Positions 8,384 to 15,768 of a DNA stretch of 64,000 bases are shown here, piece by piece (the first letter of the stretch is position 1; each line of letters opens with the position of its first letter). Below the pieces are notes generated by a model. It did no database searches. It saw only the letters and a program-made list of their open reading frames with translations, and had not been told where the DNA came from. Both the position numbers and the translations under genes were made by a program. The stretch comes from BP-464 sp045805505. Lineage in GTDB: Bacteria; Actinomycetota; Thermoleophilia; Solirubrobacterales; Solirubrobacteraceae. The DNA lies in assembly GCA_045805505.1 (NCBI GenBank), contig JBJMLA010000061.1:1-64000 (forward strand), given 5' to 3'.

Positions 8384-8949
8384 CGCGGCGCGTACTCGAA
8401 CGGCAGCGTCTCGGCGATCTCGGCGAGCGTGGGCGCCGCGGCGTCGCGGTCGGAGACCTGCAGCTCGTCGAGCGGCAGCGGCCACTCGATGCCCACGTCG
8501 GGGTCGTTCCAGCGGAACTCGCTCTCGAGGTCGGAGTAGTAGGCGTCCTGCTTGTAGGTGACGTCGGCGACGTCGGAAAGGACGCAGAAGCCGTGCGCGA
8601 AGCCGATCGGCGCGTAGAGCACGTGCTTGTTGTCGTCTGAGAGCGTGTAGGCCTCCCACTCGCCGTAGGCCGGCGAGCCGCGGCGGATGTCGACGAGCAC
8701 GTCGACGATCTCCCCGCGCGCGCAGCGGACGAGCTTGCTGACGCCGCGGCCGACCTGGAAGTGCATGCCGCGCACGACGCCGCGGTCCGAGCGCGAGTGG
8801 TTGTCCTGGACGAACTCCTCCGGGATGCCGGCGTCGGAGAAGTCGCTGCGCCGGTAGGTCTCCATGAAGAACCCGCGCTCGTCGGCGAACGCGCGCGGCT
8901 CGAGCAGGAGCGGGCCCTCGAGGCGGGTCTCGATCACGCGGAACGGCAT
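8380..8949 (-). CDS. rfbC: dTDP-4-dehydrorhamnose 3,5-epimerase
   Basis: 189 aa, the normal length. It shows the RmlC signatures: FADERGFFMETYR, FVQDNHSRSDRGVVRGMHFQ (catalytic His), KLVRCARGEIVDVLVDIRRGSP, IGFAHGFCVLSD and the end WNDPDVGIEWPL. The enzyme epimerises C3 and C5 of dTDP-4-keto-6-deoxyglucose on the way to dTDP-rhamnose and related sugars. The ATG at 8949 is preferred over an upstream in-frame start because a TAGGCT hexamer lies seven bases before it. The gene lies 10 bases after one aminotransferase gene and is coupled to another downstream. Confidence 0.93.
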   Translation of the reverse strand: MPFRVIETRLEGPLLLEPRAFADERGFFMETYRRSDFSDAGIPEEFVQDNHSRSDRGVVRGMHFQVGRGVSKLVRCARGEIVDVLVDIRRGSPAYGEWEAYTLSDDNKHVLYAPIGFAHGFCVLSDVADVTYKQDAYYSDLESEFRWNDPDVGIEWPLPLDELQVSDRDAAAPTLAEIAETLPFEYAPR

Positions 8950-8956
8950 GGCGGTG

Positions 8957-8962
8957 AGCCTA
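8957..8962 (-). promoter_or_regulatory. TAGGCT -10-like element inside the upstream stop codon
   Basis: Minus-strand TAGGCT is followed by seven bases and the rfbC ATG. Its TAG is also the stop codon of the aminotransferase gene at 8960-10060. Confidence 0.5.
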
Positions 8963-10060
8963 TCCCGAGGCCGCGGCCGGGCACGCACGCACGCAGGCGA
9001 CGACCTCGCCGACGGCCTCCGCGCCGAGCACCGGGCTCAGCGGGATGGCCAGGTGCGTCGCGGCCAGCTCGTCGGTGACCGGAAGCTCGACGCCGGCGGC
9101 GAAGCGCTCCATCGCGGGCTGGCGGTGGACGGGCGTGCGGTAGTAGACCTTGTTGCCGATGCCCGCTTCGCCGAGCGCCGCGGCGATCTCGTCGATGCGC
9201 GGATGGCGGACGACGTACAGGTGCCAGGCCGGCGCGCAGTCCGCCGACGGGACCGGAAGCGCGACGAGCTCGCCCAGCCCCGCCTCCTCGTAGAGCCGGC
9301 CGGCGGCGCGGCGGCCGTCGGCCCAGCCGTCGAGGTGGGGCAGCAGCACGCGCAGGATCGCCGCCTGGATCTCGTCGAGGCGCGAGTTGTAGCCCACGTG
9401 CTCGTAGGTGACCTTGTCCCATGACCCGTGGAAGCGCAGCATCCGCACACGGTCGGCCAGGTCGGGATCGGATGTGGTGATGGCGCCGCCGTCGCCGAAC
9501 GCGCCGAGGTTCTTCGACGGGAAGAACGAGAACGTGGCGATCGTCCCCAGCGCGCCGGGACGAGCGCCGTCCGGGCCGATCGTGCCCGCCGCCTGCGCGG
9601 CGTCCTCGATGACGGGCAGGCCGAGCGCGGCGATCTCGGCGACCGGCGCCAAGTTGCCGAACAGGTGGACGACCATCACGGCCTTGGTGCGCGGCGTGAT
9701 GGCCGCGCGCACGGTCTCGGCGGTCACGCACATCGTCTCGGGGTCGACGTCGCAGAACACCGGGACGGCACCGGTGGGCGGGATCGCCTCGGCGCTCGCG
9801 TAGAACGTGAAGGACGGCACCACGACCTCGTCGCCGGGCCCGACGCCGAGCGCGCGCAGCGCGATGGTCAGCGCGTCGGTCCCGTTGGCCACCCCGATCG
9901 CGTGGCCGGCCCCGCAGTGGGCGGCGAACTCCTCCTCGAACGCCGCGACGTTCGGGCCGAGGATGAAGCGCTTGTCGTCGAGCACCGCCGCGATGGCCCG
10001 GTCGATCTCGGGCCGCAGGGGCGCGAGCGGCGTCGCGGTGTCGAAGAGGGGGACAGCCAC
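8960..10060 (-). CDS. DegT/DnrJ/EryC1 family sugar aminotransferase
   Basis: 366 aa. The start VPLFDTATP and the segments GDEVVVPSFTFYAS, VIEDAAQAAG, FSFFPSKNLGAFGDGGA (PLP lysine) and YNSRLDEIQAAIL are diagnostic for the vitamin-B6-dependent sugar aminotransferase superfamily. It is a different subfamily from the WecE next door, closer to FdtB/QdtB/WbpE-like 3-aminotransferases. The locus may therefore make a second amino sugar or a diamino sugar. A longer frame runs upstream to 10099, but GTG at 10060 is chosen because TAGCCT lies seven bases before it and the protein then starts where family members start. Confidence 0.87.
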   Translation of the reverse strand: MAVPLFDTATPLAPLRPEIDRAIAAVLDDKRFILGPNVAAFEEEFAAHCGAGHAIGVANGTDALTIALRALGVGPGDEVVVPSFTFYASAEAIPPTGAVPVFCDVDPETMCVTAETVRAAITPRTKAVMVVHLFGNLAPVAEIAALGLPVIEDAAQAAGTIGPDGARPGALGTIATFSFFPSKNLGAFGDGGAITTSDPDLADRVRMLRFHGSWDKVTYEHVGYNSRLDEIQAAILRVLLPHLDGWADGRRAAGRLYEEAGLGELVALPVPSADCAPAWHLYVVRHPRIDEIAAALGEAGIGNKVYYRTPVHRQPAMERFAAGVELPVTDELAATHLAIPLSPVLGAEAVGEVVACVRACPAAASG

Positions 10061-10067
10061 GGCCCCG

Positions 10068-10073
10068 AGGCTA
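10068..10073 (-). promoter_or_regulatory. TAGCCT -10-like element inside the upstream stop codon
   Basis: Minus-strand TAGCCT with a seven-base spacer to the GTG at 10060. The TAG doubles as the stop codon of the sulfotransferase-like gene. Confidence 0.5.
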
Positions 10074-10721
10074 TCGGCAGAGCGCCCCGAACCGGGCATC
10101 GAGCCGCCGCCGCTCGACTTCTGCCACGAGGGTCGCGTGGCCTGGGAGTCCCAGGCCTCGGGGGGCCCCGACGTGGTTGGGATGAAACAGCGTCACCGGG
10201 TCAAACGGCTGAGCTGCGGCGTCGCTCAGCTCCACGCCGAGCGCGCGGTCCCAACGCCGGCCGAGGCGGCGAGCGCTGCGACGGCCGATCGAGAGGCCGG
10301 CGGCACGGGTCACCCGTCGCACGTCGCCGGAGCGCTGCGACACCGCGGTCTCGTAGGGCACGATGGCGGCTGCCTCGGCAATGCGCTCGAGCCACTGCAG
10401 TGCCTGGTCCATCTGCGCCGCGGCGGACTCAGGCGAGTACGAGAGGGCCTCGCACATGCTGACCAGGGCCGGCATCGGTTCCCGGATCGTGGCTACCGCC
10501 GTCACTCGCCCGCTCCGGATCTCGTCAACGATCTTGTCGGTCAAGATATGGCTCTTCACGACACAGGGCGTCGGCAGCGCGAGGACGCGTTCGAGCTCTG
10601 CGTCACTGCCGGGGAACCCGGCGCGAACCGGTGAACCGACCTGCTCGGCCGCTGCCTCCCGCAGCAGGTTGTAGAGCCGCGTGGACCCGCTGCGAAACAT
10701 TCCGGCCACCAGGATCCGCAT
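10071..10721 (-). CDS. Small P-loop sulfotransferase-like protein
   Basis: 216 aa. The N-terminus MRILVAGMFRSGSTRLYNLLR carries the 5'-phosphosulfate-binding loop (FRSGST) of PAPS-dependent sulfotransferases. TIREPMPALVSMCEA lies where the 3'-phosphate-binding Arg/Ser segment is expected. The protein is shorter than typical carbohydrate sulfotransferases (about 280-300 aa), and the C-terminal third is not recognisable. A role in sulfating a glycan is plausible from context but unproven. It begins 11 bases after the FkbM methyltransferase stop, so it is likely the last gene of the operon that starts near 15.7 kb. Confidence 0.65.
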   Translation of the reverse strand: MRILVAGMFRSGSTRLYNLLREAAAEQVGSPVRAGFPGSDAELERVLALPTPCVVKSHILTDKIVDEIRSGRVTAVATIREPMPALVSMCEALSYSPESAAAQMDQALQWLERIAEAAAIVPYETAVSQRSGDVRRVTRAAGLSIGRRSARRLGRRWDRALGVELSDAAAQPFDPVTLFHPNHVGAPRGLGLPGHATLVAEVERRRLDARFGALCR

Positions 10722-10732
10722 GGACGCGCGCC

Positions 10733-11599
10733 TCAGTCGCGTGCGTCGATGAGTTCGGTGAGGGCACCGATCGCTGCTCGCCCTTCGATCGCGGAGTCAG
10801 CGGCGTCCCGGCGGGCCAGCAGCAGATCGCGCTCAGACATCCTCAGCCGCTCCTGCAACCGCAGAATGGTCGCTGCGCCCAGATCACGCTCTCGCTCCAG
10901 CTCGCATCGGAGGCGTACGAGCTGGGCGTCCTCGTAGTCGTCCGTCGCGTTCGCCGGGGCGGCAAGCCGTCGCAGCAAGGTCTCGTCGCCGCGTTCGACG
11001 AAGAAGTGATTGATCCCGTCGAAGAGCGCCCGCTCATATCCCACCTTTGCCATGAACTCCTCGAGAGGTCCTCCGGTGGAGTCCCAGGTGACCGGTTGGA
11101 TGCTCTCGAGCAGCACCAGCCTCGGCCGGAAGGTCTCCCACTGGGCACCGCGCAGGACGTCGAGCTCCAACCCCTCGACATCGACCTTGAGGAAGTCCAC
11201 GGGTTCGCGAACGTGCTCTTCCCAGATGTGGCGCAATGTCGTCACGGGCACCGAGCGCTCGCTCGGGTTCAGGCCGCGAGCGCGCAGCAGCCGTGCCACG
11301 TCGCTGGAGAAGGTCGACTCCTCGGCGGCCTCGGAGGCGACGTCGTAGAACAGGAGCGAGCCCGACCGGCCGGCGACCCCGACGCCGAGGTTGACGTCGC
11401 GTGGGCGCTCCCGGACCAGGGCGTCGTGCCATTGGGGCAGGGGATCGATGTTGACCCCGCACCAGCCTCGCTCGTAGAAGTGGCGTGTCACCGAGTTGAC
11501 GCTCGGACTGGCCGCGCCGACATCGACGTAGAAGCCGGTCCCGTCCGGGAACGCCCGGGCGAGCACGACGTCCTCGCGATTCTGCGAGTAGGAGATCAT
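10733..11599 (-). CDS. FkbM family SAM-dependent methyltransferase
   Basis: 288 aa. The FkbM domain covers about residues 1-205: SYSQNREDVVLARAF, the SAM-binding FYVDVGAASPS, GVNIDPLPQ, and the family hallmark DFLKVDVEGLELDVLRG. Family members O-methylate sugars or hydroxyls of natural products and glycans. The last 60 residues form a charged coiled coil (LRCELERERDLGAATILRLQ onward), as in several glycosyltransferases of this window. The ATG overlaps the stop of the preceding GT4 gene (ATGA). Confidence 0.88.
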   Translation of the reverse strand: MISYSQNREDVVLARAFPDGTGFYVDVGAASPSVNSVTRHFYERGWCGVNIDPLPQWHDALVRERPRDVNLGVGVAGRSGSLLFYDVASEAAEESTFSSDVARLLRARGLNPSERSVPVTTLRHIWEEHVREPVDFLKVDVEGLELDVLRGAQWETFRPRLVLLESIQPVTWDSTGGPLEEFMAKVGYERALFDGINHFFVERGDETLLRRLAAPANATDDYEDAQLVRLRCELERERDLGAATILRLQERLRMSERDLLLARRDAADSAIEGRAAIGALTELIDARD

Positions 11600-12762
11600 C
11601 CGGCTCGCCGCGTTCCGCTGGCGAGACCTCCCGAGGCGCGGGCGCGACGAGCCCAGGCCGCCAGTATCTGGTCCAGCGTGCGCTGGGCCGAACGGTCCCA
11701 GCTGAACGCCTCCTGCAGCTCGCCACGGGCGTCGCCGATCGCCTCTCGTGTCGCATCCGGGTCCGACAGGATCGCGCTGACGATCGCCGCCGTCCCATCG
11801 GCGTCGTCCCCGTCGACGAAGAACACGCCCGGCCGGCCGTCGAACAGCGACCTGGCCGCAGGCAGGTCCGTCACGATCGCGGGCGTCCCGGAGGCAAGAG
11901 CTTCGACGACCGGCAGCCCGAACGCCTCGTATTCCGACAGCAACAGCAGGACCGCGGAGCTCTGGTAGGCAGCGATCAGCTGAGCCTCTTCGACGAAACC
12001 AACGCTGTCAACGTGGGCGGCGACCTCGGGAGTCAGGCGGTCCGTCGAACGCGCGCTCTCGTTGCCCACGACGAGAAGCCGCGCGTCGTTGCCCGACGCC
12101 CGCACCCGCTCCAGCACGCGAACGACACGATCGAAACGCTTCCGCGACTCCCGATGGTCGCCGACGAACAGGAGCACCGGTCGATGATCCGATCCGGGCC
12201 GGAACTTGACGAAGTCGCAGCCCGGCGGCACGACTGCCGTCCGGGGGATCGCGGGAAGGACGAGGTCCGTCACCGCGCGACGCTCCCAGGGCGAGATGCA
12301 GATGACGACGTCAGCCCGGCGCAGCATGGCGCGGTGCGTCCTCTCGACGATGTCGACCCCTTGCTCGTCCAGCGGGACGGTCCACGTCGGTTGGTGGAGT
12401 GGGAGATAGACCAGCGAGACGTGATCGGGGAGGTGGGCGTGGACGAGGGCGTTGGTCGCGGCGTTGGCCCAGCTCACCGACAGGACGACGTCCCACGGCT
12501 GCGCCAGAAGCTCGGGCAGAAGGGCCGAGGCAGAGTCGGGGGCGCCGGGCACCACCGTCGAAGGGCCCACGACGATCGGGACGTCATGTCGATCGCAGAA
12601 GGCTCTGGCGATCGCCACGTTCTGGTCGACCAGGTCGTCGATCGAGACGCTGAGGTCAAGCCGGTCCAGCAGGCGCCCGAGGGTTTCGAACAGCACCCGG
12701 CCCGTGCCGGAGTACAGCTGGTTCGACGACGACAACACCAGCAGTGTCCTCGGCCGCGACAC
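11596..12762 (-). CDS. GT4 family glycosyltransferase
   Basis: 388 aa, GT-B fold. The N-lobe has SSSNQLYSGTGRVLFETLG. The C-lobe begins near VLLFVGDHRESRKRFDRVVRV and contains the donor-binding LSEYEAFGLPVVEALASGTPAIVTD (E-x7-E type motif), so the enzyme should be active. It is predicted to use a nucleotide sugar in the cytoplasm to extend a lipid-linked glycan. The GTG start lies six bases after the stop of the coiled-coil gene upstream. Confidence 0.87.
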   Translation of the reverse strand: MSRPRTLLVLSSSNQLYSGTGRVLFETLGRLLDRLDLSVSIDDLVDQNVAIARAFCDRHDVPIVVGPSTVVPGAPDSASALLPELLAQPWDVVLSVSWANAATNALVHAHLPDHVSLVYLPLHQPTWTVPLDEQGVDIVERTHRAMLRRADVVICISPWERRAVTDLVLPAIPRTAVVPPGCDFVKFRPGSDHRPVLLFVGDHRESRKRFDRVVRVLERVRASGNDARLLVVGNESARSTDRLTPEVAAHVDSVGFVEEAQLIAAYQSSAVLLLLSEYEAFGLPVVEALASGTPAIVTDLPAARSLFDGRPGVFFVDGDDADGTAAIVSAILSDPDATREAIGDARGELQEAFSWDRSAQRTLDQILAAWARRARASGGLASGTRRAG

Positions 12763-12768
12763 GAGACG

Positions 12769-13284
12769 TCAGGCCTGGGGCTGCTCGCCCGGGACCGCCG
12801 GGACCGGGGGTTCGGTCAGCGCAGCCAGGCGCTCCTCGAGCTGGGCGAGGCGCCGGCTCAGCGCGATCTGATCCCACGCCAGGGCGTTGGCTGCCGCCAT
12901 CTCCTCCACCAGCTGCTCGTAGCGGCGATCCATCTCGTCCGTCCGCTGCGCCACCAGGTCCGTCGCCGCTGAGCGCCCGGCCTCGACCTCCCCGGCCAGC
13001 TGCGTGTAGCGACGGTCCATGTCCTCAGCCCTGCGCACGGCCAGCTCCGCCGCCGTTGCGCTGCTCGCCGCGAGCTCCTCGACCAGCTGCGCATGACGGC
13101 GGTCCATCTCGTCGACTCGCAGGCACAGGTCATCATGTGCCTGCCACAGCTCGGCGTGGGCGGTCAGGAACCGCTCCATCATCGGGGCGAGCACCCTGAG
13201 GAGCATCCTCCGAGCGGGCTGGATCAATCGCCCGGACATCTTGCGTGCAGAGGCGGCGTGCAAGCCGGGAGTGGTGCGAGACAC
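12769..13284 (-). CDS. Coiled-coil protein with three 29-residue MDRR repeats
   Basis: 171 aa and no enzyme domain. After a basic N-terminal 35 residues, a continuous helix carries three near-identical units starting MDRRHAQLVEELA, MDRRYTQLAGEVE and MDRRYEQLVEEMA, spaced exactly 29 residues apart. It ends in a Pro-rich tail. The gene sits between two GT4 genes with 6-10 base spacing. By context it may scaffold or measure: coiled coils act as chain-length rulers with some O-antigen polymerising complexes. I recognise no family, and this role is inference. Confidence 0.7.
   Translation of the reverse strand: MSRTTPGLHAASARKMSGRLIQPARRMLLRVLAPMMERFLTAHAELWQAHDDLCLRVDEMDRRHAQLVEELAASSATAAELAVRRAEDMDRRYTQLAGEVEAGRSAATDLVAQRTDEMDRRYEQLVEEMAAANALAWDQIALSRRLAQLEERLAALTEPPVPAVPGEQPQA
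12844..13107 (-). repeat. Three in-frame 87-base coding repeats
   Basis: Three tandem units of 87 bases encode the MDRR coiled-coil repeats. Conservation is at protein level (MDRR, QL and E positions), with silent differences between units. Confidence 0.7.
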
Positions 13285-13294
13285 GGCTCTCCGA

Positions 13295-14563
13295 TCAGGT
13301 GGGTCGTTCGGCCCACGTCAACGCTAGGCGTTCGGCGAGACGGGCGAGCACGTAGGCCTGATCCGCCGAACCCGGGCGTCGAGCGGGAAGGTCCTGCGCC
13401 ACGCCCATCAGGCGCTCGACCTCTGGCGCGATGCGGTCGACGGACAGGTCCGTCCTTGCCATCCTCTGCGCACGTCGGCCGATTCCCGGAAGGTCACATC
13501 GACCGTCCAGCGCAGCGCCCAGCGCTGCAGCAACAGCCGGCGCGCTGCGCTCGATCTTGATGGCGTGGACGGAGTCGACGAGCCATTCGGCAAGGCCGCA
13601 GTCGTTGCTGATGACCGGTACGCAGCCCCTGGCCGCCGCTTCGAGCGGCGCGAAGCCGAAGGGCTCCCGGCGCCATGTCGGGAACAGGAACATGTCGTAG
13701 TTCCAGAACTCCTCGACCAGGCTTGCGTGTTCCAGCATGCCGCGGAGGCGGACGTGCTGCGTCAAGCCGTCCTCGAGGATCAGGCGGTGATAGCGATCAT
13801 TGAGATCGTCACCGATCAGGTCGATGGTGAACCCCGACCGTCCACTGTCGAGCAGCATCTTGACGGCCTGCAGGATGAGGTCGATTCCCTTGTTCGGGTT
13901 GAGCTGACCAGCGGCGATCACCCTGAGGCCCGGTGCCGCATCGGGGTACCACGCGCGAGCGCGCTCACGCGGCTGCTCGACCCAGTTCGGCAGGATGCTC
14001 AAGCGCCCGTCGAAGTCGTAGCCGGCCGCAGCGATCTCATCGACCAGCCGTGTCGAGCACGCGACGTAGGACGCTCGCATGCGATGGCTGAGCAGCTGCG
14101 CAACGGCGGTGGCCGGGGGCTTCTCTGCCTGCGTGACCATGGCTCGAGGCACGTCGTCCATGAGATGCCAGAGGACCGGGACCTGAAGATGAGCAAGGGC
14201 TGCCGTGACCCCGAGTGCTCCGATGTGCATCACGTTCCAGAGGTAGACGACATCCGGGCACACCCGGGCGATCGCTTCGGTGATGACCTGCACGTTCCCC
14301 GCCATGACCCCGCGCGCCTGAACGTCCATGACGCGCGCCACCCCGGCGTCGACCTGCCCCCGCTCGCCCCTCGTGTACCACTCCGTTGCGCGGAGCGAGC
14401 GCTCCACTCCCGCCATCGCCGGGACCGGCCAGCGCGGCGTCGACGTGACCACCTCCACCGTATGGCCGCGCCGGCGAAGGGCCTCCACCATCTGGCGGCA
14501 GCCGATCTCGTAGCCCCCGATGACGTCAGGCGGATAGAGGTTGGTGATCGTGAGGATCCGCAC
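13295..14563 (-). CDS. GT4 family glycosyltransferase
   Basis: 422 aa. A typical GT-B start MRILTITNLYPPDVIGGYE with the Gly-Gly loop, a middle hinge and the C-lobe beginning LRVIAAGQLNPNKGIDLI. The donor site FPTWRREPFGFAPLEAAARGCVPVIS keeps both conserved acidic positions. It is probably a step in the same cytoplasmic glycan assembly line as the adjacent GT4 genes. It starts directly after the stop of the upstream gene (no gap). Confidence 0.88.
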   Translation of the reverse strand: MRILTITNLYPPDVIGGYEIGCRQMVEALRRRGHTVEVVTSTPRWPVPAMAGVERSLRATEWYTRGERGQVDAGVARVMDVQARGVMAGNVQVITEAIARVCPDVVYLWNVMHIGALGVTAALAHLQVPVLWHLMDDVPRAMVTQAEKPPATAVAQLLSHRMRASYVACSTRLVDEIAAAGYDFDGRLSILPNWVEQPRERARAWYPDAAPGLRVIAAGQLNPNKGIDLILQAVKMLLDSGRSGFTIDLIGDDLNDRYHRLILEDGLTQHVRLRGMLEHASLVEEFWNYDMFLFPTWRREPFGFAPLEAAARGCVPVISNDCGLAEWLVDSVHAIKIERSAPAVAAALGAALDGRCDLPGIGRRAQRMARTDLSVDRIAPEVERLMGVAQDLPARRPGSADQAYVLARLAERLALTWAERPT

Positions 14564-15646
14564 CTAGCCGATCTCCCGGTACGCCGCGAGCAGGTGCGTG
14601 CCGACGACGTCAACCGCGTACTCGCGCTCGACGCGTCTCCTGGCCGCCGTCCCCATCCGCTCGGCGTCCGCGTCCCCGCCCGCCAGCTCTCCGATCAGCG
14701 TCGTCAGGTGGGTCAGCGAGTCGAAGACGAAGCCCGTCTCGCCGTGTCGGACGAACTCGGCGAGGGCACCGGCGGGACTGACGATCGCCGGCGTGCCACA
14801 GGCCATCGACTCGAGCGCCGTGAACCCCATGAGCTCGGGCGCCTCGTACACACGCCCCCATGCGTCCCGGTGTACCGATGGCAAGACCGTCGCGATCGCG
14901 TCGCGGTACAGCCGGCGGAGAGCGAGGTCGTCGGCGTTCTCGACGAAGGAGATGGTCCGGCCGCGACCCAGCGCGTGCACGTAGGCCGTGTAATCCGGGT
15001 CATACGGACGGCCGGCGATGACGCACGGCACCTCGGGAGGAAGCGCGGCGAGAAGACGGTCGACTCCTTTGTGGGGGAGAAGCCGGCCCACGAACAACAC
15101 GTGGGAGCGCTGGGACGGCGAAGGTCCGGGGCAGAAGAACCGGTGATCGACGCCGCCGGGTAGGACGACGTGGGGCCGGTTCGCCTCCAAACGCCCACGC
15201 GCGAACTGCGACTGGAAGACGAAGAGGTCGACCAGATCGAGGTAGTGGACGTCGTGCTCGATGTGGTTGCTGACCGCCCCATGGTCCGTCACGACGAGCC
15301 GCTTTCCGAGGAGCTTTGCGATCAGGATGGCGAATTGGCTCGCGCGCGTGAACGCCTGGTGGACGTGCACCACATCACACCGCTCGATGGGCTCCCATAT
15401 CTCCGGCGCGATGTGGTCGAGATCGCTCTCGCCCTCGACGGCGACCGGCACGGTGCAGAGGTTCAAGCGCGGGCCGGCCACCACGGAACCGACCACCGGG
15501 CCCGGCGCGACGATGTCGACGTGCACATCGGAGTCGGCCGCGATCAGACCGCGGGCCAGATTCAACGGGTAGCGCTCCCCGCCCCCGATATAGGGTCCGA
15601 AGTGCTTCGGCGTCAGGAAGGCGACCCGGAACGGCGTCCGGCTCAC
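14564..15646 (-). CDS. GT4 family glycosyltransferase, first main gene of a six-gene minus-strand operon
   Basis: 360 aa, GT-B. N-lobe VAFLTPKHFGPYIGGGERYPLNLARGL. C-lobe from VLFVGRLLPHKGVDRLLAAL with the donor motif EAPELMGFTALESMACGTPAIVS. It heads a run of closely spaced genes through to the sulfotransferase-like gene at 10071. The GTG at 15646 is not leaderless: a TAGCCT promoter-like element is 53 bases upstream, and a 12-codon ORF lies between them. Confidence 0.87.
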   Translation of the reverse strand: MSRTPFRVAFLTPKHFGPYIGGGERYPLNLARGLIAADSDVHVDIVAPGPVVGSVVAGPRLNLCTVPVAVEGESDLDHIAPEIWEPIERCDVVHVHQAFTRASQFAILIAKLLGKRLVVTDHGAVSNHIEHDVHYLDLVDLFVFQSQFARGRLEANRPHVVLPGGVDHRFFCPGPSPSQRSHVLFVGRLLPHKGVDRLLAALPPEVPCVIAGRPYDPDYTAYVHALGRGRTISFVENADDLALRRLYRDAIATVLPSVHRDAWGRVYEAPELMGFTALESMACGTPAIVSPAGALAEFVRHGETGFVFDSLTHLTTLIGELAGGDADAERMGTAARRRVEREYAVDVVGTHLLAAYREIG

Positions 15647-15653
15647 GTGGCGG

Positions 15654-15692
15654 TCATGGACACGGAACGGGGGGCGTCAGCGGCCGTGTCAT
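15654..15692 (-). CDS. Possible leaderless 12-codon upstream ORF
   Basis: An ATG exactly six bases after TAGCCT opens a 12-residue frame (MTRPLTPPVPCP) ending in TGA, seven bases before the GTG of the GT4 gene and in a different frame. With five prolines it could slow ribosomes and tune reinitiation at the glycosyltransferase. It is too short to judge by composition. Confidence 0.35.
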   Translation of the reverse strand: MTRPLTPPVPCP

Positions 15693-15698
15693 GAGCGG

Positions 15699-15704
15699 AG
15701 GCTA
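15699..15704 (-). promoter_or_regulatory. TAGCCT -10-like element upstream of the GT4 operon
   Basis: Minus-strand TAGCCT. The expected start point, six to seven bases downstream, coincides with the ATG of the 12-codon ORF at 15692 and not with the glycosyltransferase start. Confidence 0.5.
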
Positions 15705-15753
15705 TAGATGCCCGCTCGCGTCGCGACGGGCGTCTCCAGCTCATGCGCGTCAG

Positions 15754-15759
15754 TAGCCT
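15754..15759 (+). promoter_or_regulatory. TAGCCT -10-like element
   Basis: TAGCCT, nine bases before the ATG at 15769. It is divergent from the minus-strand TAGCCT 50 bases away. Confidence 0.55.
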
Positions 15760-15768
15760 GCCGCCCCG

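Noticed and set aside
10061..10099. Longer start for the aminotransferase (ATG at 10099)
   Set aside because: It lies inside the sulfotransferase-like gene and upstream of the TAGCCT hexamer. Homologous proteins start at the GTG-encoded position.
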